From: VAZQ01 sp963807865
GTDB lineage: Bacteria; Pseudomonadota; Alphaproteobacteria; Rhizobiales; Xanthobacteraceae
Length of the DNA: 64,000 bases
NCBI GenBank assembly: GCA_963807865.1
Contig: CAWEDK010000012.1
Span: 1-64,000 of the forward strand
Direction of reading: 5' to 3'
Position numbers and translations under genes: made by a program. The notes below the pieces were generated by a model. The model did no database searches. It saw only the letters and a program-made list of their open reading frames with translations, and had not been told where the DNA came from. Below are positions 25,629 through 35,913 of this stretch, piece by piece; positions within the stretch are counted from its first letter, which is position 1, and every line of letters begins with the position of its first letter.

Positions 25629-27268
25629 CTACGCCGAGCGGGCGAGCGCGCCGTCGATCATCTCGACGGTGTTCTGCAGGCCGTAGACCGCGACGAACGA
25701 GCCGAAGCGCGGTCCCTTCTCCTGGCCGAGCAGCACCTGGTAGAGCAGGTTGAACCAGTCGAGCGAGACGCCGGGCTTGCCGTCCTTGGCCTTCTTCTTG
25801 TGGTCGAGGAACGGCTCGCGCCGGCCGATCTCGTAGACCACGTCCTGGATGCGTTCCGCAGTCGCGTCGGCCGGAAGCTGCGACAGCGCATCGCGCAGGT
25901 CCATCAGCGCCGCCCGCTCGACCGGCTCCGGCTCGCGGAATTTTTTCGTCGGCAGCACGAAATCGTGGAAATAATGGATGGCGTATTTGACGAGCGCGAT
26001 CGAGCTTCGGATGGGTTTCGCGCGTCACACCGGGCCGGTAGCGGCCGATGAAGCCCCACAGCGTGTCGGCGTTCTCGGCGTTCGACGATGAGACCAGCGT
26101 GAGCAGCATCGAGAACGAGATCGGCATGTCGGGCTTCGGCGGCTTGCCGGAATGGATGTGCCAGACCGGATTGCCGAGCCGCTGCTTCAAGTCCTGCCGC
26201 TCGTAGCCTTCGAGAAACTGCTGGTACTCGTCGACCTGCCGCGGGATCACGTCGAAGTAGAGCCGCTTCGCCGCCTTCGGCTCGCGGTACATGAACAGCG
26301 ACAGCGATTCCGGCGAGGCATAGCGCAACCACTCATCGATGGTGAGGCCGTTGCCCTTCGACTTGGAGATCTTCTGGCCCTTGTCGTCGAGGAAGAGCTC
26401 GTAGTTGAAGCCCTCCGGCGGCATGCCCCCGAGCGCGCGGCAGATTTCGCCCGAGAGCTTGACCGAATCGATCAGGTCCTTGCCGGCCATCTCGTAGTCG
26501 ACACCGAGCGCGAACCAGCGCATCGCCCAGTCGGGCTTCCATTGCAGCTTGCAGCGGCCGCCGGTGACCAGCGTGGTCATACGCTCGCCGCTGTCGGGAT
26601 CGTCATACGTGATGGTGCCGGCCTTGGCGTCGTGCGCGACGATCGGCACCTGCAGCACCATGCCGGTCGTCGGCGAGATCGGCAGGAACGGCGAGTAGGT
26701 CTGCGCGCGCTCCTCGCGCAGCGACGGCAGCATGATGTTCATCACCGCGTCGAAGCGCTCCAGCACGCGCAGCAGCGCGGCATCGAAGCGGCCCGACATG
26801 TAGCAGTCGGTCGACGACATGAACTCGTACTCGAAGCCGAACTGGTCGAGAAAGGCGCGCAGCCGCGCATTGTTGGCGGCCCCGAACGACGGATATTCGT
26901 TGGAAAACGGATCGGGGATGCGCGAGAGCGGCTTGCCGAGATGCGTCGCCAGCATGTCCTTGTTCGGCACGTTGTCGGGCACTTTGCGCAGGCCGTCCAT
27001 GTCGTCCGAGAACGCGATCAGCCGGGTCTTCACCTTGTCGTCGGTGAGCACGCGGAAGGCGTGGCGCACCATGGTGGTGCGCGCCACCTCGCCGAACGTG
27101 CCGATGTGCGGCAGCCCGGAGGGGCCGTAGCCGGTCTCGAAGATCACCTCGTCCTTGGGCTTCTCTTCAGCCGCGCGACGAGCTTGCGCGCCTCTTCGAA
27201 CGGCCACGCATTCGATTGCTCGGCGACCTCGCGCAGGCTTGGGGCGGTTGAATATCGGCAATCGACAT
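25629..27268 (-). CDS. lysS: Class I lysyl-tRNA synthetase, frameshifted
   Basis: About 546 residues, normal for the class I (archaeal-type, LysK) enzyme that Hyphomicrobiales use in place of the class II one; it charges tRNA-Lys in the cytoplasm. The signature motifs are PHIGTFGE (HIGH) and KISKSKGNG (KMSKS). Parts: MSIADIQP in one frame, then SLREVAEQSNAWPFEEARKL, then PKDEVIFETGYGPSGL, and after a break near 26005 the C-terminal part ending GLQNTVEMIDGALARSA. Breaks also lie near 27225 and 27165. A cell cannot normally lose this gene and no second copy is visible here, so three frameshifts in it strongly suggest sequencing indels. Confidence 0.93.
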
Positions 27269-27351
27269 CGGCATTCTCCGGGCGCCGGGACACTAGAAAT
27301 CGTGGCGCGCGGCGTCAAACCAATAGGTGGCTCAGGTGCGAGCGGGCCGGA

Positions 27352-28239
27352 TCAAAATGGGCTGATCGGAAAATACCGCAGCCAGAGGTCGGTATATTTG
27401 CCCTGCTCCCACGCCCGGAACATCGCCCAATTGATCGCCTGACGGATCGTATCGTTGCCGCGCCGTACCGCGATCGCGATGCCCTCGCCGAAGAAACGGC
27501 TGTCCGTATAGGGGCCGCCCCGGAAGCTGCAGCAATTCTCCGAGTCCGTGCCGTTGAGCCAGAAGGCGAGCGAAATGGCGTCGGCGAACAGCAGGTCGAC
27601 GGCGCCGCTCTTAAGTGCGGCCCGCGCGTCCGCGGCGTTCGGGAACGGCCGAAGTTCCGCTTCGGTGAACAGCGCCTTGAGATAGGCCTCGTGGGCGGTG
27701 CCGGCGACCACCGCGACCTTCTTGGCTTCGAGCTTCTCGGGCAGCGGATCGTCGATGGCGAAATCGCGCCGCGCCGCGAAGCGGGCCGGCGTCCGGTAGT
27801 ACGGATCGGTGAAATCGACCTTGAGCCGCATGTCCGACGTCACCGCGATCGAGGCGATCGCGGCATCGGCCTGATTCGAATTGAGCGTGCTCACCATGGT
27901 TTCGAAACGGCGCATCTGGATGGTGCAGGTGAGTTTCACCTCCTCGCAGATCAGCCGCGCGAGATCGACGTTGAAGCCCTGCGGGTTGCCGTCCGGCGCG
28001 GCGAAGTTGAACGGCGGGTAGTCGATCTCGGTGATGAAGCGGATGACGTTGACCCGGGAGAGATCGGGCCGTTCCGGCCGCCGCCGGGGATCCCAGAAGC
28101 CCGGCACCTGCACGGCCGGGTCGGTCACGCCCGGCTGCCGGGCCGGCCCGGCGTCCAAGCTGTGGGCGGCCAACAGCACCAGGCCGGCGACTGCGGCAAA
28201 AGACGCAATAAAGGGGCTTCGCAAGTGGTATCGGGACAC
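27352..28239 (-). CDS. Amino-acid-type ABC transporter substrate-binding protein
   Basis: 295 residues from a GTG at 28239 that places a signal peptide (FIASFAAVAGLVLLAAHSLD) at the N-terminus; an upstream TTG gives a longer, less likely start. The SBP family 3 fold is shown by INVxR-like FITEIDYPPFNFAAPDGNP, GFNVDLARLICEE, ADAAIASIAVTSDMRLKVDF, FTDPYYRTPARF, VAVVAGTAHEAYL and LFADAISLAFWL, ending in GKYTDLWLRYF. Likely ligand: a polar amino acid or related organic acid. The gene stands alone, without permease or ATPase genes. Frame intact. Confidence 0.88.
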   Translation of the reverse strand: MSRYHLRSPFIASFAAVAGLVLLAAHSLDAGPARQPGVTDPAVQVPGFWDPRRRPERPDLSRVNVIRFITEIDYPPFNFAAPDGNPQGFNVDLARLICEEVKLTCTIQMRRFETMVSTLNSNQADAAIASIAVTSDMRLKVDFTDPYYRTPARFAARRDFAIDDPLPEKLEAKKVAVVAGTAHEAYLKALFTEAELRPFPNAADARAALKSGAVDLLFADAISLAFWLNGTDSENCCSFRGGPYTDSRFFGEGIAIAVRRGNDTIRQAINWAMFRAWEQGKYTDLWLRYFPISPF

Positions 28240-28347
28240 GGTAATCTCTGGTTGTACCGGGGGGATTTTACCCGGAAGCACTGATCGTGTCCTCAATCTT
28301 AGACGATCCGGTTGGGGCGGATCAGTGGCGTCGCGTGGGGTGGCGTC

Positions 28348-30343
28348 ATGGCGTACCGGGACGATTTCGTCCTCGGCGGTAACGAACCTGAGTGGCTTCC
28401 GTCCGCCCTGCGGCGGACGGCTGGCCGCACCGTCGTGGATTTCGAGGCCTTCGGTTCGGCCGCTTGCCCGGAGATCGAGTGCGTCCGCAGATCGTTTCCC
28501 CGGCAGACGCTAGCGTGGGCCGAGCGCCGGGCGGTCGAGATCGGCGTTGGCGTCGATCGGGCGCTGATCGCCGAGGGGCTCATTTCCGAGGAGCGGTATC
28601 TTGCCGCGCTGGGATCGTGGCTCGGCGTCGGCCACGTATCGCTGGACGACATGCCGCGACGAGCCTGTCCGCTGGACGACCTCCGGCTGATCGACGCTGC
28701 CCAGGCCGGCGTGCTGCCATTGCGTCTGCCGGACGGCCTCGTCTGGGTCGTCGCGCCACGCAATCTCGCCGCCCGTACCCTCACCCGCCTCGTCTCCCGC
28801 AATCCGCACCTCGCCCGCCGCATTCGGCTCGTCTCGAACGAACAGCTCAACCGCTTCATCACACGGCATGGCGAAGCCACGCTGGGTGCGATCGCCGACC
28901 GCGCACTGCGCACGCGATGGCCGCAGTTCTCGGCCGCGCCGCGCCGCTGGCGGCCGCCCTATTTGCTCGGCGTGACGGTGCTCGCCGGGATCGTCGCATT
29001 CTACTTATTCCCAGCCGCCACCCGCATGGCGATCGAGGCCCTGCTGGCGTTCGGCTTTCTCGCCTGGCTTGCGCTCCGCCTGATCGGCTCGTTCCTGGCG
29101 CCGCCGCGAGTGCGCCCGGTGCGGATCGATGACAAGCGCCTGCCGGTCTACACCATCATCGTCGCGCTCTACCGCGAGGCGGCAGCGGTCGAGGACCTGA
29201 TCGCCGCGTTGCGCGCGCTCGATTACCCGGCCGAGAAGCTCGACATCAAGATCGCCGTCGAAGCCGACGACATCGAGACCGGGCTCGCGCTCCTGCGGCT
29301 CGAGCTCGGTCCGCCGTTCGAGATCATCACCGCGCCGGCAGCCGGGCCGCGCACCAAACCCAAGGCGCTCAACGCGGCGCTTGCCCTGGCGCGCGGAACA
29401 TTCACCGCGGTCTATGACGCCGAGGACCGGCCGGAGCCCAATCAGCTCCGGCGCGCGCTCGAGGTCTTTCTCCGCACCGGGGACGACGTCGCCTGCGCGC
29501 AGGCCAGCCTGACCATCGACAATACCGACGACAGTTGGCTCGCCCGCCTGTTCACCGCCGAATACGCCGCGCAGTTCGATCTGTTCCTGCCGGGCCTCGC
29601 GGCGCTGGAACTGCCGCTTCCGCTCGGCGGCTCATCCAATCACTTCCGCACCGCGGCGTTGCGCGCCGTCGGCGCCTGGGACCCTTACAACGTCACCGAA
29701 GATGCCGATCTCGGCATGCGGCTGGCGCGCTTCGGCTACCGCTCCACGATCGTTCGGTCGAGCACCTACGAGGAAGCGCCGATCGACCACGGTCCGTGGC
29801 TGCGCCAGCGCACCCGCTGGTTCAAGGGCTGGCTGCAGACCTGGCTCGTCCATATGCGATCGCCAAGCCGGCTCTTCGCCGATCTCGGCTTCACCGGATT
29901 CGTCTCGTTTCAACTCGTGGTCGGCGGCAGCGTGCTGGCCGCGCTCATTCATCCGCTGGTGCTGGCCGGCTTCCTGTATGCCTACATCGCCGGGCTGCCG
30001 ATCCTCGGCACCAACGGCCATCTCATCACGACGCTGGCCTGGGTCTACGGCATCGCGCTCGCCGCCGGCTATCTGACGTCGATCTTCCTCGGCCTGCGCG
30101 GACTCAAGCGGCGCGGCCTCCTGCGGGTCGGCGTGGTGGCTGCTGGCGGTGCCGTTGCATTGGCTCCTGCTGTCGCTCGCAGCGTGGCGGGCGCTCTACC
30201 AACTGCTGCGCGATCCGCAGCGCTGGGAGAAAACCGAGCACGGCCTCGCGCGCAGTTCGCGGCGCGCCCGGCTGGCGAGCCGAACGGCGCTGGGCGCCGT
30301 GCTCAGCGGCGACCGCGAATTCCGCCGCGAGGCCGCGGAGTAG
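28348..30343 (+). CDS. GT2 membrane glycosyltransferase with N-terminal MshEN-like domain, frameshifted near the end
   Basis: About 665 residues. The N-terminal ~200 residues (DRALIAEGLISEERYLAALG and LRLIDAAQAGVLPLRL) resemble the MshEN/GspE N-terminal fold seen in XagB-type synthases. Two membrane segments follow, then the GT-A catalytic domain: VYTIIVALYREAAAVEDLI, EADD, AVYDAEDRPEPNQ, TEDADLGMRLARFG and the product-binding QRTRWFKGW, then C-terminal membrane segments. This is the set found in processive cellulose- or glucomannan-synthase-like enzymes that build and extrude a beta-glycan. A break near 30130 shifts the last ~70 residues (PLHWLLLSLAAWRALYQLLR to the stop at 30343). No bcs-type partner genes are nearby; the product is unknown. 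Confidence 0.88.
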
Positions 30344-30368
30344 CCGGACGCCGCGAAGCCAAGCTGCA

Positions 30369-31334
30369 TCAACGCGCGTCGCTGATGGATTTCAGCAGCG
30401 GCGCCAGCCGCGCCATGTCGCTGCGAATGTGGGCGTCGAACTGTTCGAGGCCGATACTCTGCGGATTGATCCCCTGGACTCGGATCTTCGCCTGCAGTTC
30501 GGGATCCTTGCCGGCCTCGGCGATCGCCTCGTGCAAGACCTTCAGCACGGCCGGCGGCGTCTTGCCCGGGGCCAGAACGCCGTACCAGGTCGCATTCTGG
30601 TAATCGATGCCTTGCGACGAGCCGTCGGCACCTTGATGGGATCGGTGACCGGCTCCTTGGAGGAGACTGCGAGCGCGCGCAACCGCCCGTCCTGCAGACA
30701 GCGGCAGCACGAACGCCATCGGCACGAACGAAGCTTGAATGCGCCCGCCAAGCAGGTCGGCGATGATGGTCGCACTCACCGTGTACGGAACATGCACGAG
30801 GCTCGTGTTGGTGGTCAGCGCGAAATAGGCGCCGGCAAGGTGCGTCGCGGTGCCGATCCCGGCCGACCCGTAGTTGATGGCGCCCGGCTTGGCCTTCGCC
30901 ATCTCGACGAATTCCTTCAGGTTGGCCGCGCCGAGCGAAGGCGCAACCGTCACGATGGTCGGCGCCTCGCCCACCAGCGACACGCCGGCGAAATCGCGGA
31001 CCGGATCGAATGGCAGATTCTTGTTGAGCGTGCCGAGGATCGCGTGACCCGAATTGACGAACAGCACCGTGTAGCCATCGGCGGGCGCGTTCGCGACCGC
31101 TTGAGCCGCGATGAGACCGCCGGCGCCCGGACGGTTGGCCACGACGACCTGCTGGCCGAACTTCTTCGCGAGCTTATCGGCGTAGAGCCGCGCCAGAATG
31201 TCGATCGTCGTGCCCGGCGTGATCGGCACCACGATGGTGATCAGCCGCGACGGATACGCCTCCTGCGCGCGCCCTGGCGCGCAGAGACAGAGCATCGCGG
31301 CCAGCGTCAGCAACCAGAGCCTCGGCAATCGCAT
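30369..31334 (-). CDS. Bug-family (TTT) periplasmic solute-binding protein, orphan
   Basis: About 322 residues: signal peptide (LWLLTLAAMLCLCAPGRAQ), YPSRLITIVVPITPGTTID, NRPGAGGLIAAQAVA, PADGYTVLFVNSGHAI, NYGSAGIGTATHLAGAYF and VLAPGKTPPAVLKVL. Between about 30620 and 30710 the frame changes and changes back: the other frame reads LQDGRLRALAVSSKEPVTDP, the usual sequence at this point. So two compensating indels sit here. Convergent with the GT2 gene and 46 bases after the cyclase-family gene's end; it may be cotranscribed with the genes upstream only if a promoter lies outside. No TctAB partner. Confidence 0.88.
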   Translation of the reverse strand: MRLPRLWLLTLAAMLCLCAPGRAQEAYPSRLITIVVPITPGTTIDILARLYADKLAKKFGQQVVVANRPGAGGLIAAQAVANAPADGYTVLFVNSGHAILGTLNKNLPFDPVRDFAGVSLVGEAPTIVTVAPSLGAANLKEFVEMAKAKPGAINYGSAGIGTATHLAGAYFALTTNTSLVHVPYTVSATIIADLLGGRIQASFVPMAFVLPLSAGRAVARARSLLQGAGHRSHQGADGSSQGIDYQNATWYGVLAPGKTPPAVLKVLHEAIAEAGKDPELQAKIRVQGINPQSIGLEQFDAHIRSDMARLAPLLKSISDAR

Positions 31335-31380
31335 CGGACGTTCTCCCTCGTTTTCTTTTTTCGGATTTGGCTGCTCGCGC

Positions 31381-32076
31381 TCACACCAGCGCGACCGCGC
31401 GGACCGGCGACGCCTCGGCGCCGATCAGCTTGAGCGGCAGACCGATCAGCGTGAAGCGGTCCTTTTCGATGCGGTCCAGGTTCTTGAGATACGGCATGGT
31501 GATGATGCCGTGCTCGCTGAGCGTGCGCGAATTGTGGAACACGCGCGGCGCGCCGGGCTCGTCATTGCCGTGATAGAAGTCGTAGCCGACGATCACCACG
31601 CCCTTCTCGATGCACCACATGGTGGCGCCGATGGTGAGATAGGGCGATTCCGTCATCCATTTTTCCGATCCGCCGTCGTAGGTGTTGTTGTGGTCGGTGC
31701 GCAGCAGCAGCCGGTCGCCCTTGCGGATGCGGTTGCCGAGAATGTTCTCCAGGTCCCGTTCGGTAATCGCCTTGCTGGGCAGCTTGTGGCGCAGGTCGGC
31801 GATCACCGCATCGCCGATGAACAGGTCGAGCGGCAGGTCCTGAATCTGCTTGCCGCCCACGACGTTGTGCTCCGGCGCATCGACATGGCTGCCGGCGTGC
31901 AGCCGCATGTGCACGCCGCGTACGATCTGGCCCGCGCCGCCGGGCGCATCGTGCTCCTTGATGACCTCCATCTCGAACTGCATGTCCTTCTTGAACCCCG
32001 CCGGCGTGCGCATGGCGAAGTTCTTCGGATCGAGTTCGAGGCTGATGTCGACAATCGTCTGATGCGCGGGCAGCAT
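31381..32076 (-). CDS. Cyclase-family hydrolase (kynurenine formamidase-like fold)
   Basis: 231 residues from the ATG at 32076. The family metal motif HxGTHxDxPxH appears as LHAGSHVDAPEHN; other conserved parts are IVDISLELDPKNFAM near the start, GDRLLLRTDHN, SPYLTIGATMWC and FTLIGLPLKLIGAEASPVRA at the end. Cyclase-family enzymes are metal-dependent amidohydrolases such as arylformamidase or isatin hydrolase. The substrate is unknown. The long frame upstream of 32076 is antisense noise. It lies on the same strand as the Bug binding protein 47 bases downstream, which may deliver its substrate; this pairing is inference. Confidence 0.87.
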   Translation of the reverse strand: MLPAHQTIVDISLELDPKNFAMRTPAGFKKDMQFEMEVIKEHDAPGGAGQIVRGVHMRLHAGSHVDAPEHNVVGGKQIQDLPLDLFIGDAVIADLRHKLPSKAITERDLENILGNRIRKGDRLLLRTDHNNTYDGGSEKWMTESPYLTIGATMWCIEKGVVIVGYDFYHGNDEPGAPRVFHNSRTLSEHGIITMPYLKNLDRIEKDRFTLIGLPLKLIGAEASPVRAVALV

Positions 32077-32302
32077 GTCGGGTCCTTGGGTTGCAAAAGT
32101 ATCGCCGTGTCGCGAGGCTACCGGGGGTTGTCGGGATCGCGATGCTTTGTGGGCTTTGTTGTTGCGATTGCCCGCACAATGATGAACTCGCAGCCCCGGA
32201 TCAAGGGATGCGCCCCGCGACCGGATCAACGGAGCCTTGCGCGCGTTGGATCGTTGAACCGCATGCCAAAATCTATTGCGCGTCGGGCAAGCCCGAGCGG
32301 CC

Positions 32303-34974
32303 TCAACCGGCTTTCTGCACCCAGAACTGGTACATGCCGGAAAACGTGCTGGGATGCTCGCGTTCGAACGCGTCCCAGGATGCCAGATCGGTCATCGCGG
32401 CGTCGGCGGGGTACTTCATGCGATACTGGCTCGCAATCGCCGGATCGACCTCGAACGCAACGAACTCGAGCGCGTTCTCGGCAAGGAAGCCGGCGATCTG
32501 CGGGATCGTCAGGCGATGCTCCTGCACGTGGAACAGAAGGTCGCGGCAATCGCTGGTGCTGAAGAAATCGCCCGACGCGTACACGTTCTTGAAAGCCTGA
32601 CCGCCCTCGTGCGCGACGATGTCCTGCCGGCAGCGCCGGATATCGTCGGCGCTCGAACCGTAGCCGCGCTCGGCGATGAACGCCCGCGCCTTCACGATGT
32701 CGGCGCGCGCGATCTCGCTGTAGAGCGCGACCGCCATCAAGCCGCCCGGCCGCAATACCGACAGGAGCGTGCGCCAGCCGGCAAACGGGTCGGCCATGTG
32801 ATGCAGTACGCCGGAGGATTCGATGACGTCGAACGTGCGGCCGATCGTGTCGAGCTTGAGGATATCGGCCTGCGCGTAGTCGATGTTGCCGACACCGAGT
32901 TCGCGGGTCTTGCGCAAGGCGTAAGCCAGGCTGGTCAGGCTGAGATCAATCGCCAGCACGCGGGCGCCGGAAAATCGCTGCGCGGTCTCGATCGCATGCT
33001 GACCGGTGCCGCAGCCGGCGATCAGCACGTCGGGCTCGGACTTGCCGGTACTGTGGAAATTGGCGGTCGGAAACTTGTTGCGCAGGTATTGGTCGAGCCG
33101 CAGCGGCTTCTTCAGGAGATCGGTCCTGGCCCAGCGCGGATAGGGATTCTCCTCGTATTGCTGCCGCACCCGCACCGACACGTCGTTCTCGATCGGCGTG
33201 AGCGCCGGAATCGCATCGCGCAGCGTGCGCTCTTCGGCCGGCTCGCGCGCCTGCTGGGTGAGCGACCTCGGCCAGTGCCGCAGGCCAGGCATGATCGAGA
33301 ATCGTTTCGATCCCCTGCAGCGAATGCAGCGGAACGTAGCAGGCGAGCGCGGCGAGCGCCTCGGGGGAAACGGCATCCCCGGCCGCGAGGCACGCGGTCA
33401 CCCGCTCGCGCAGTTGCCGCACCAGCGCCTGCTCGTCGTCAGTGAGCGCGAACACCTGCTCGTTGATGAAGCACTGCCGCGCCAGCGCACAGGCCAGTGT
33501 CAGGGCCTGGTCGTCCCCGAACGGCGTGCCGTCGGCATCCGACACTCGCTTGAGCAATGCAAAACGGACGCTGGTCAGAAATCTTTCGAGGTCGATATCC
33601 GCAATCGTCGTGCTTTCCAGCAGGCAGCGCAGCAGGCGATCGTCCGCCACAGCGGCGATGCCGGCCGCACCGAACAGTCTCCTCCGCCGGTAGCCGTCGC
33701 GGCCAGGCGTCGGCCGCGCGCCGGATGCAGGCGCCCGTTGTCTTGCTCAGCTTGATCAGTTTCGCGGCGGCGGGTGCGAGCTCGCTCGCGCGCCCCCACG
33801 GCTCGGACATTGCCCGCACCAGCAAGGCGCGGAAGCCGTCCGTGTCCGGCGGCGACTGAAGGCCACGGACGCATTGCACCAGCAGCGTCTTGCTGTCCGG
33901 CGTTTCGCGGATCGCCAATGCGCGCTGCAGCGTGTCCAGCGCCTGTTCGACCTGACCGGCTGCCAGGAACGTCCGCGCGAGGTTATCGTAGGCCTCGACA
34001 AAATCCGGCTTGCGGGCGATCGCGAACTGAAAGCGTGGTCCGGCCTGCGCGATATCGCCTTGCGCGAGCAGCACGATGCCGAGGTTGTTGCTGGCTTCCG
34101 GCAGGTCCGGCCGAAGCGCGAGGGCCCGCTGGTAGCATTGCGCGGCGTCGTTCAGACGCCCCTGCGCCTGGAAGACGTTACCGAGATTGACGTGGGCGTC
34201 GGGGAAATCCGGATTGATCTCGAGGGCGCGCGCGAACTGGGCAGCTGCTTGGTCGTGCTTGCCTTGCAGCAGCAGAATATTGCCGATGTTGACCTGCGCC
34301 TCGACCAGCTTGGGATCGAGTGCGAGCGCGCGCTGAAAATGCGTCAGCGCTTCGTCGTGCCGGTTCTGGGCGGCGAGCGCATTGGCGAGATTGTTGTGCG
34401 CCGCCACCAGGTCGGGCTTGATCGTCAGCGCACGCTGGAACTGGGTGACGGCATCATCGAGCCGGCCGCTGCGCGCCAACACATTTGCCAAGTTGCAGTG
34501 GGACTCGGCGCTGGGCTTGAGCTTGATCACCCGCTCGTAGCAGGCGATCGCCTCGTCATAGCGTCCGAGTTGTGTGAGCACGTTGCCGAGATTGGTGTGC
34601 GCGTCGACATAATCGGCTTTGAGTCGCGTGGCGTTCTGATAGTGGCCGACCGCGTCGTTCAGACGGCCGACCGATTGCAGCGCGAACGCCAGATTGTAAT
34701 GGCACTCCGGATTCCGCCCGTCGACCGCGATCGCGCGCCCGATCGGCTCGATCGCAGCCTGCGGCTGCCCGCGCTGCAGCGCAATGATGCCGAGATAATG
34801 CAAGCTCGCGAAGTGATTGCGGTCGCCGGCGAGCACGCGCCGATAGAGCGACTCAGCCTCGGCGAGCTGGCCGCTTTGATGGTGCTGCACCGCCAGCGAA
34901 AACAGCGACGTCATCTGGGACGCGCCGGCCCCTCCGCCAGCCTTGCCGGCCGCGCGACGATCCTTGCGATTCAT
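32303..34974 (-). CDS. Large TPR protein fused to a class I SAM-dependent methyltransferase, frameshifted
   Basis: About 890 residues when two breaks (near 33690 and 33290) are bridged. It starts MNRKDRRAAGKAGGGAGASQ, a characteristic basic lead of this family, followed by about ten tetratricopeptide repeats (ASLHYLGIIALQRGQPQAAI, ECHYNLAFALQSVGRLNDAV and so on) to about residue 390. A helical linker (LERFLTSVRFALLKRVSDAD, FALTDDEQALVRQLRERV) leads to YEENPYPRWARTDLLKK, and then the methyltransferase with SAM motif VLIAGCGTGQHAIETA, AIDLSLTSLAYALRK and SSGVLHHMADPFAGW. TPR-methyltransferase fusions of this form recur in Bradyrhizobium relatives; the substrate is not known to me. Sixteen bases separate it from the SCO gene upstream. 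Confidence 0.85.
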
Positions 34975-34990
34975 CGGCTGGCCGCTCCGG

Positions 34991-35590
34991 TCAGAGATGC
35001 TTGCGCAAGTCGGCAACGATGGCGTCGGTCGGCCGCTTGATGTTGAGGGGTGAGACGAACCGCCCCTCCTTGTTCATCAGATAGACGATGGCGGTGTGAT
35101 CCATGGTGTAGCCCCCCTCGGACAGCGGCACCTTCTTGAAATACACGCGGTAGGCCTTCGCAACCGCGGCAACCGCCTCGGGATCGCCGCTCAGAGCCAG
35201 CAAGCGCGGATCGAAGCTCGATAGATAATCCTTGAGCGTCGCCGGCGTGTCGCGTTCGGGATCGACCGTGATGAACAGCGCACGGATGCGGTCCGCGTCG
35301 GGACCGAGCGCGCGCAGGACTTCGGAGACTTCGAACAGCGCGGTGGGGCAGACATCCGGGCAATGCGTGAAGCCGAAGAAAACCACGAAGGGATGTCCCT
35401 TCAGGTCGCGGTCGGTCACGGTGCGTCCGTTCTGATCGATGAGGCTGAAGGGACCGCCGACCGACGCGACCTGCGATACGCTCGGCGCCGAAAGGCGGCC
35501 GCTCACCAGCAGGACAACGGCGAAACACAGGATGAGGCCGGTGAGAAAGGCTCCAGCCACCATGAGAAGGCGGACGCTGCGTGTGGTCAT
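34991..35590 (-). CDS. SCO1/SenC-family copper chaperone or thiol oxidoreductase
   Basis: 199 residues: an N-terminal membrane anchor (LLMVAGAFLTGLILCFAVVL) and a thioredoxin fold with the copper-binding FGFTHCPDVCPT (CxxxC) and the distal histidine in MDHTAIVYLMN. ITVDPERDTPATLKDY is also typical. SCO proteins deliver copper to the CuA site of cytochrome c oxidase or protect thiols in the periplasm. No oxidase genes are in the window. The small membrane protein 23 bases upstream and the TPR gene downstream are on the same strand. Confidence 0.93.
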   Translation of the reverse strand: MTTRSVRLLMVAGAFLTGLILCFAVVLLVSGRLSAPSVSQVASVGGPFSLIDQNGRTVTDRDLKGHPFVVFFGFTHCPDVCPTALFEVSEVLRALGPDADRIRALFITVDPERDTPATLKDYLSSFDPRLLALSGDPEAVAAVAKAYRVYFKKVPLSEGGYTMDHTAIVYLMNKEGRFVSPLNIKRPTDAIVADLRKHL

Positions 35591-35613
35591 GACATCTCTT
35601 TCGACCGCACGGC

Positions 35614-35796
35614 CTAGAAGCAGGCCACCAGGCCCGCGACGATCATCTCGTAGAACACCGCCGTGCCATAGTGAGCCCAGAGCGCGACCGTTCCGGCGAA
35701 CAGGCTTCCGATAACAGCCGCCACCAGCAGCAACGGGCGCGAGAATCCCGGCCCGACGGCGGGCGCCGTCTCATGCGCGGGGGATCCTGGTGCCAT
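35614..35796 (-). CDS. Small single-pass membrane protein upstream of SCO
   Basis: 60 residues: a polar N-terminus, one clear membrane segment (RPLLLVAAVIGSLFAGTVAL) and a partly hydrophobic tail ending GLVACF. It lies 23 bases before the SCO gene on the same strand, so it is probably cotranscribed. No family recognised. The coherent hydrophobic pattern and context argue that it is real. The 118 bases between it and tonB hold nothing I recognise. Confidence 0.55.
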   Translation of the reverse strand: MAPGSPAHETAPAVGPGFSRPLLLVAAVIGSLFAGTVALWAHYGTAVFYEMIVAGLVACF

Positions 35797-35913
35797 TCTG
35801 CTACCTCGGGCGCGGCTCGCGATACGATTACCACATAGGCCCGATCAGGCGGGGTCACAATAGCGGCACGTCGGGCGCGCAGCCGCGAACCCCTGCTCGT
35901 CGCCGGGCGTATT

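Noticed and set aside
26152..28284. 710-codon plus-strand frame
   Set aside because: Runs antisense across both lysyl-tRNA synthetase and the binding-protein gene; not protein-like.
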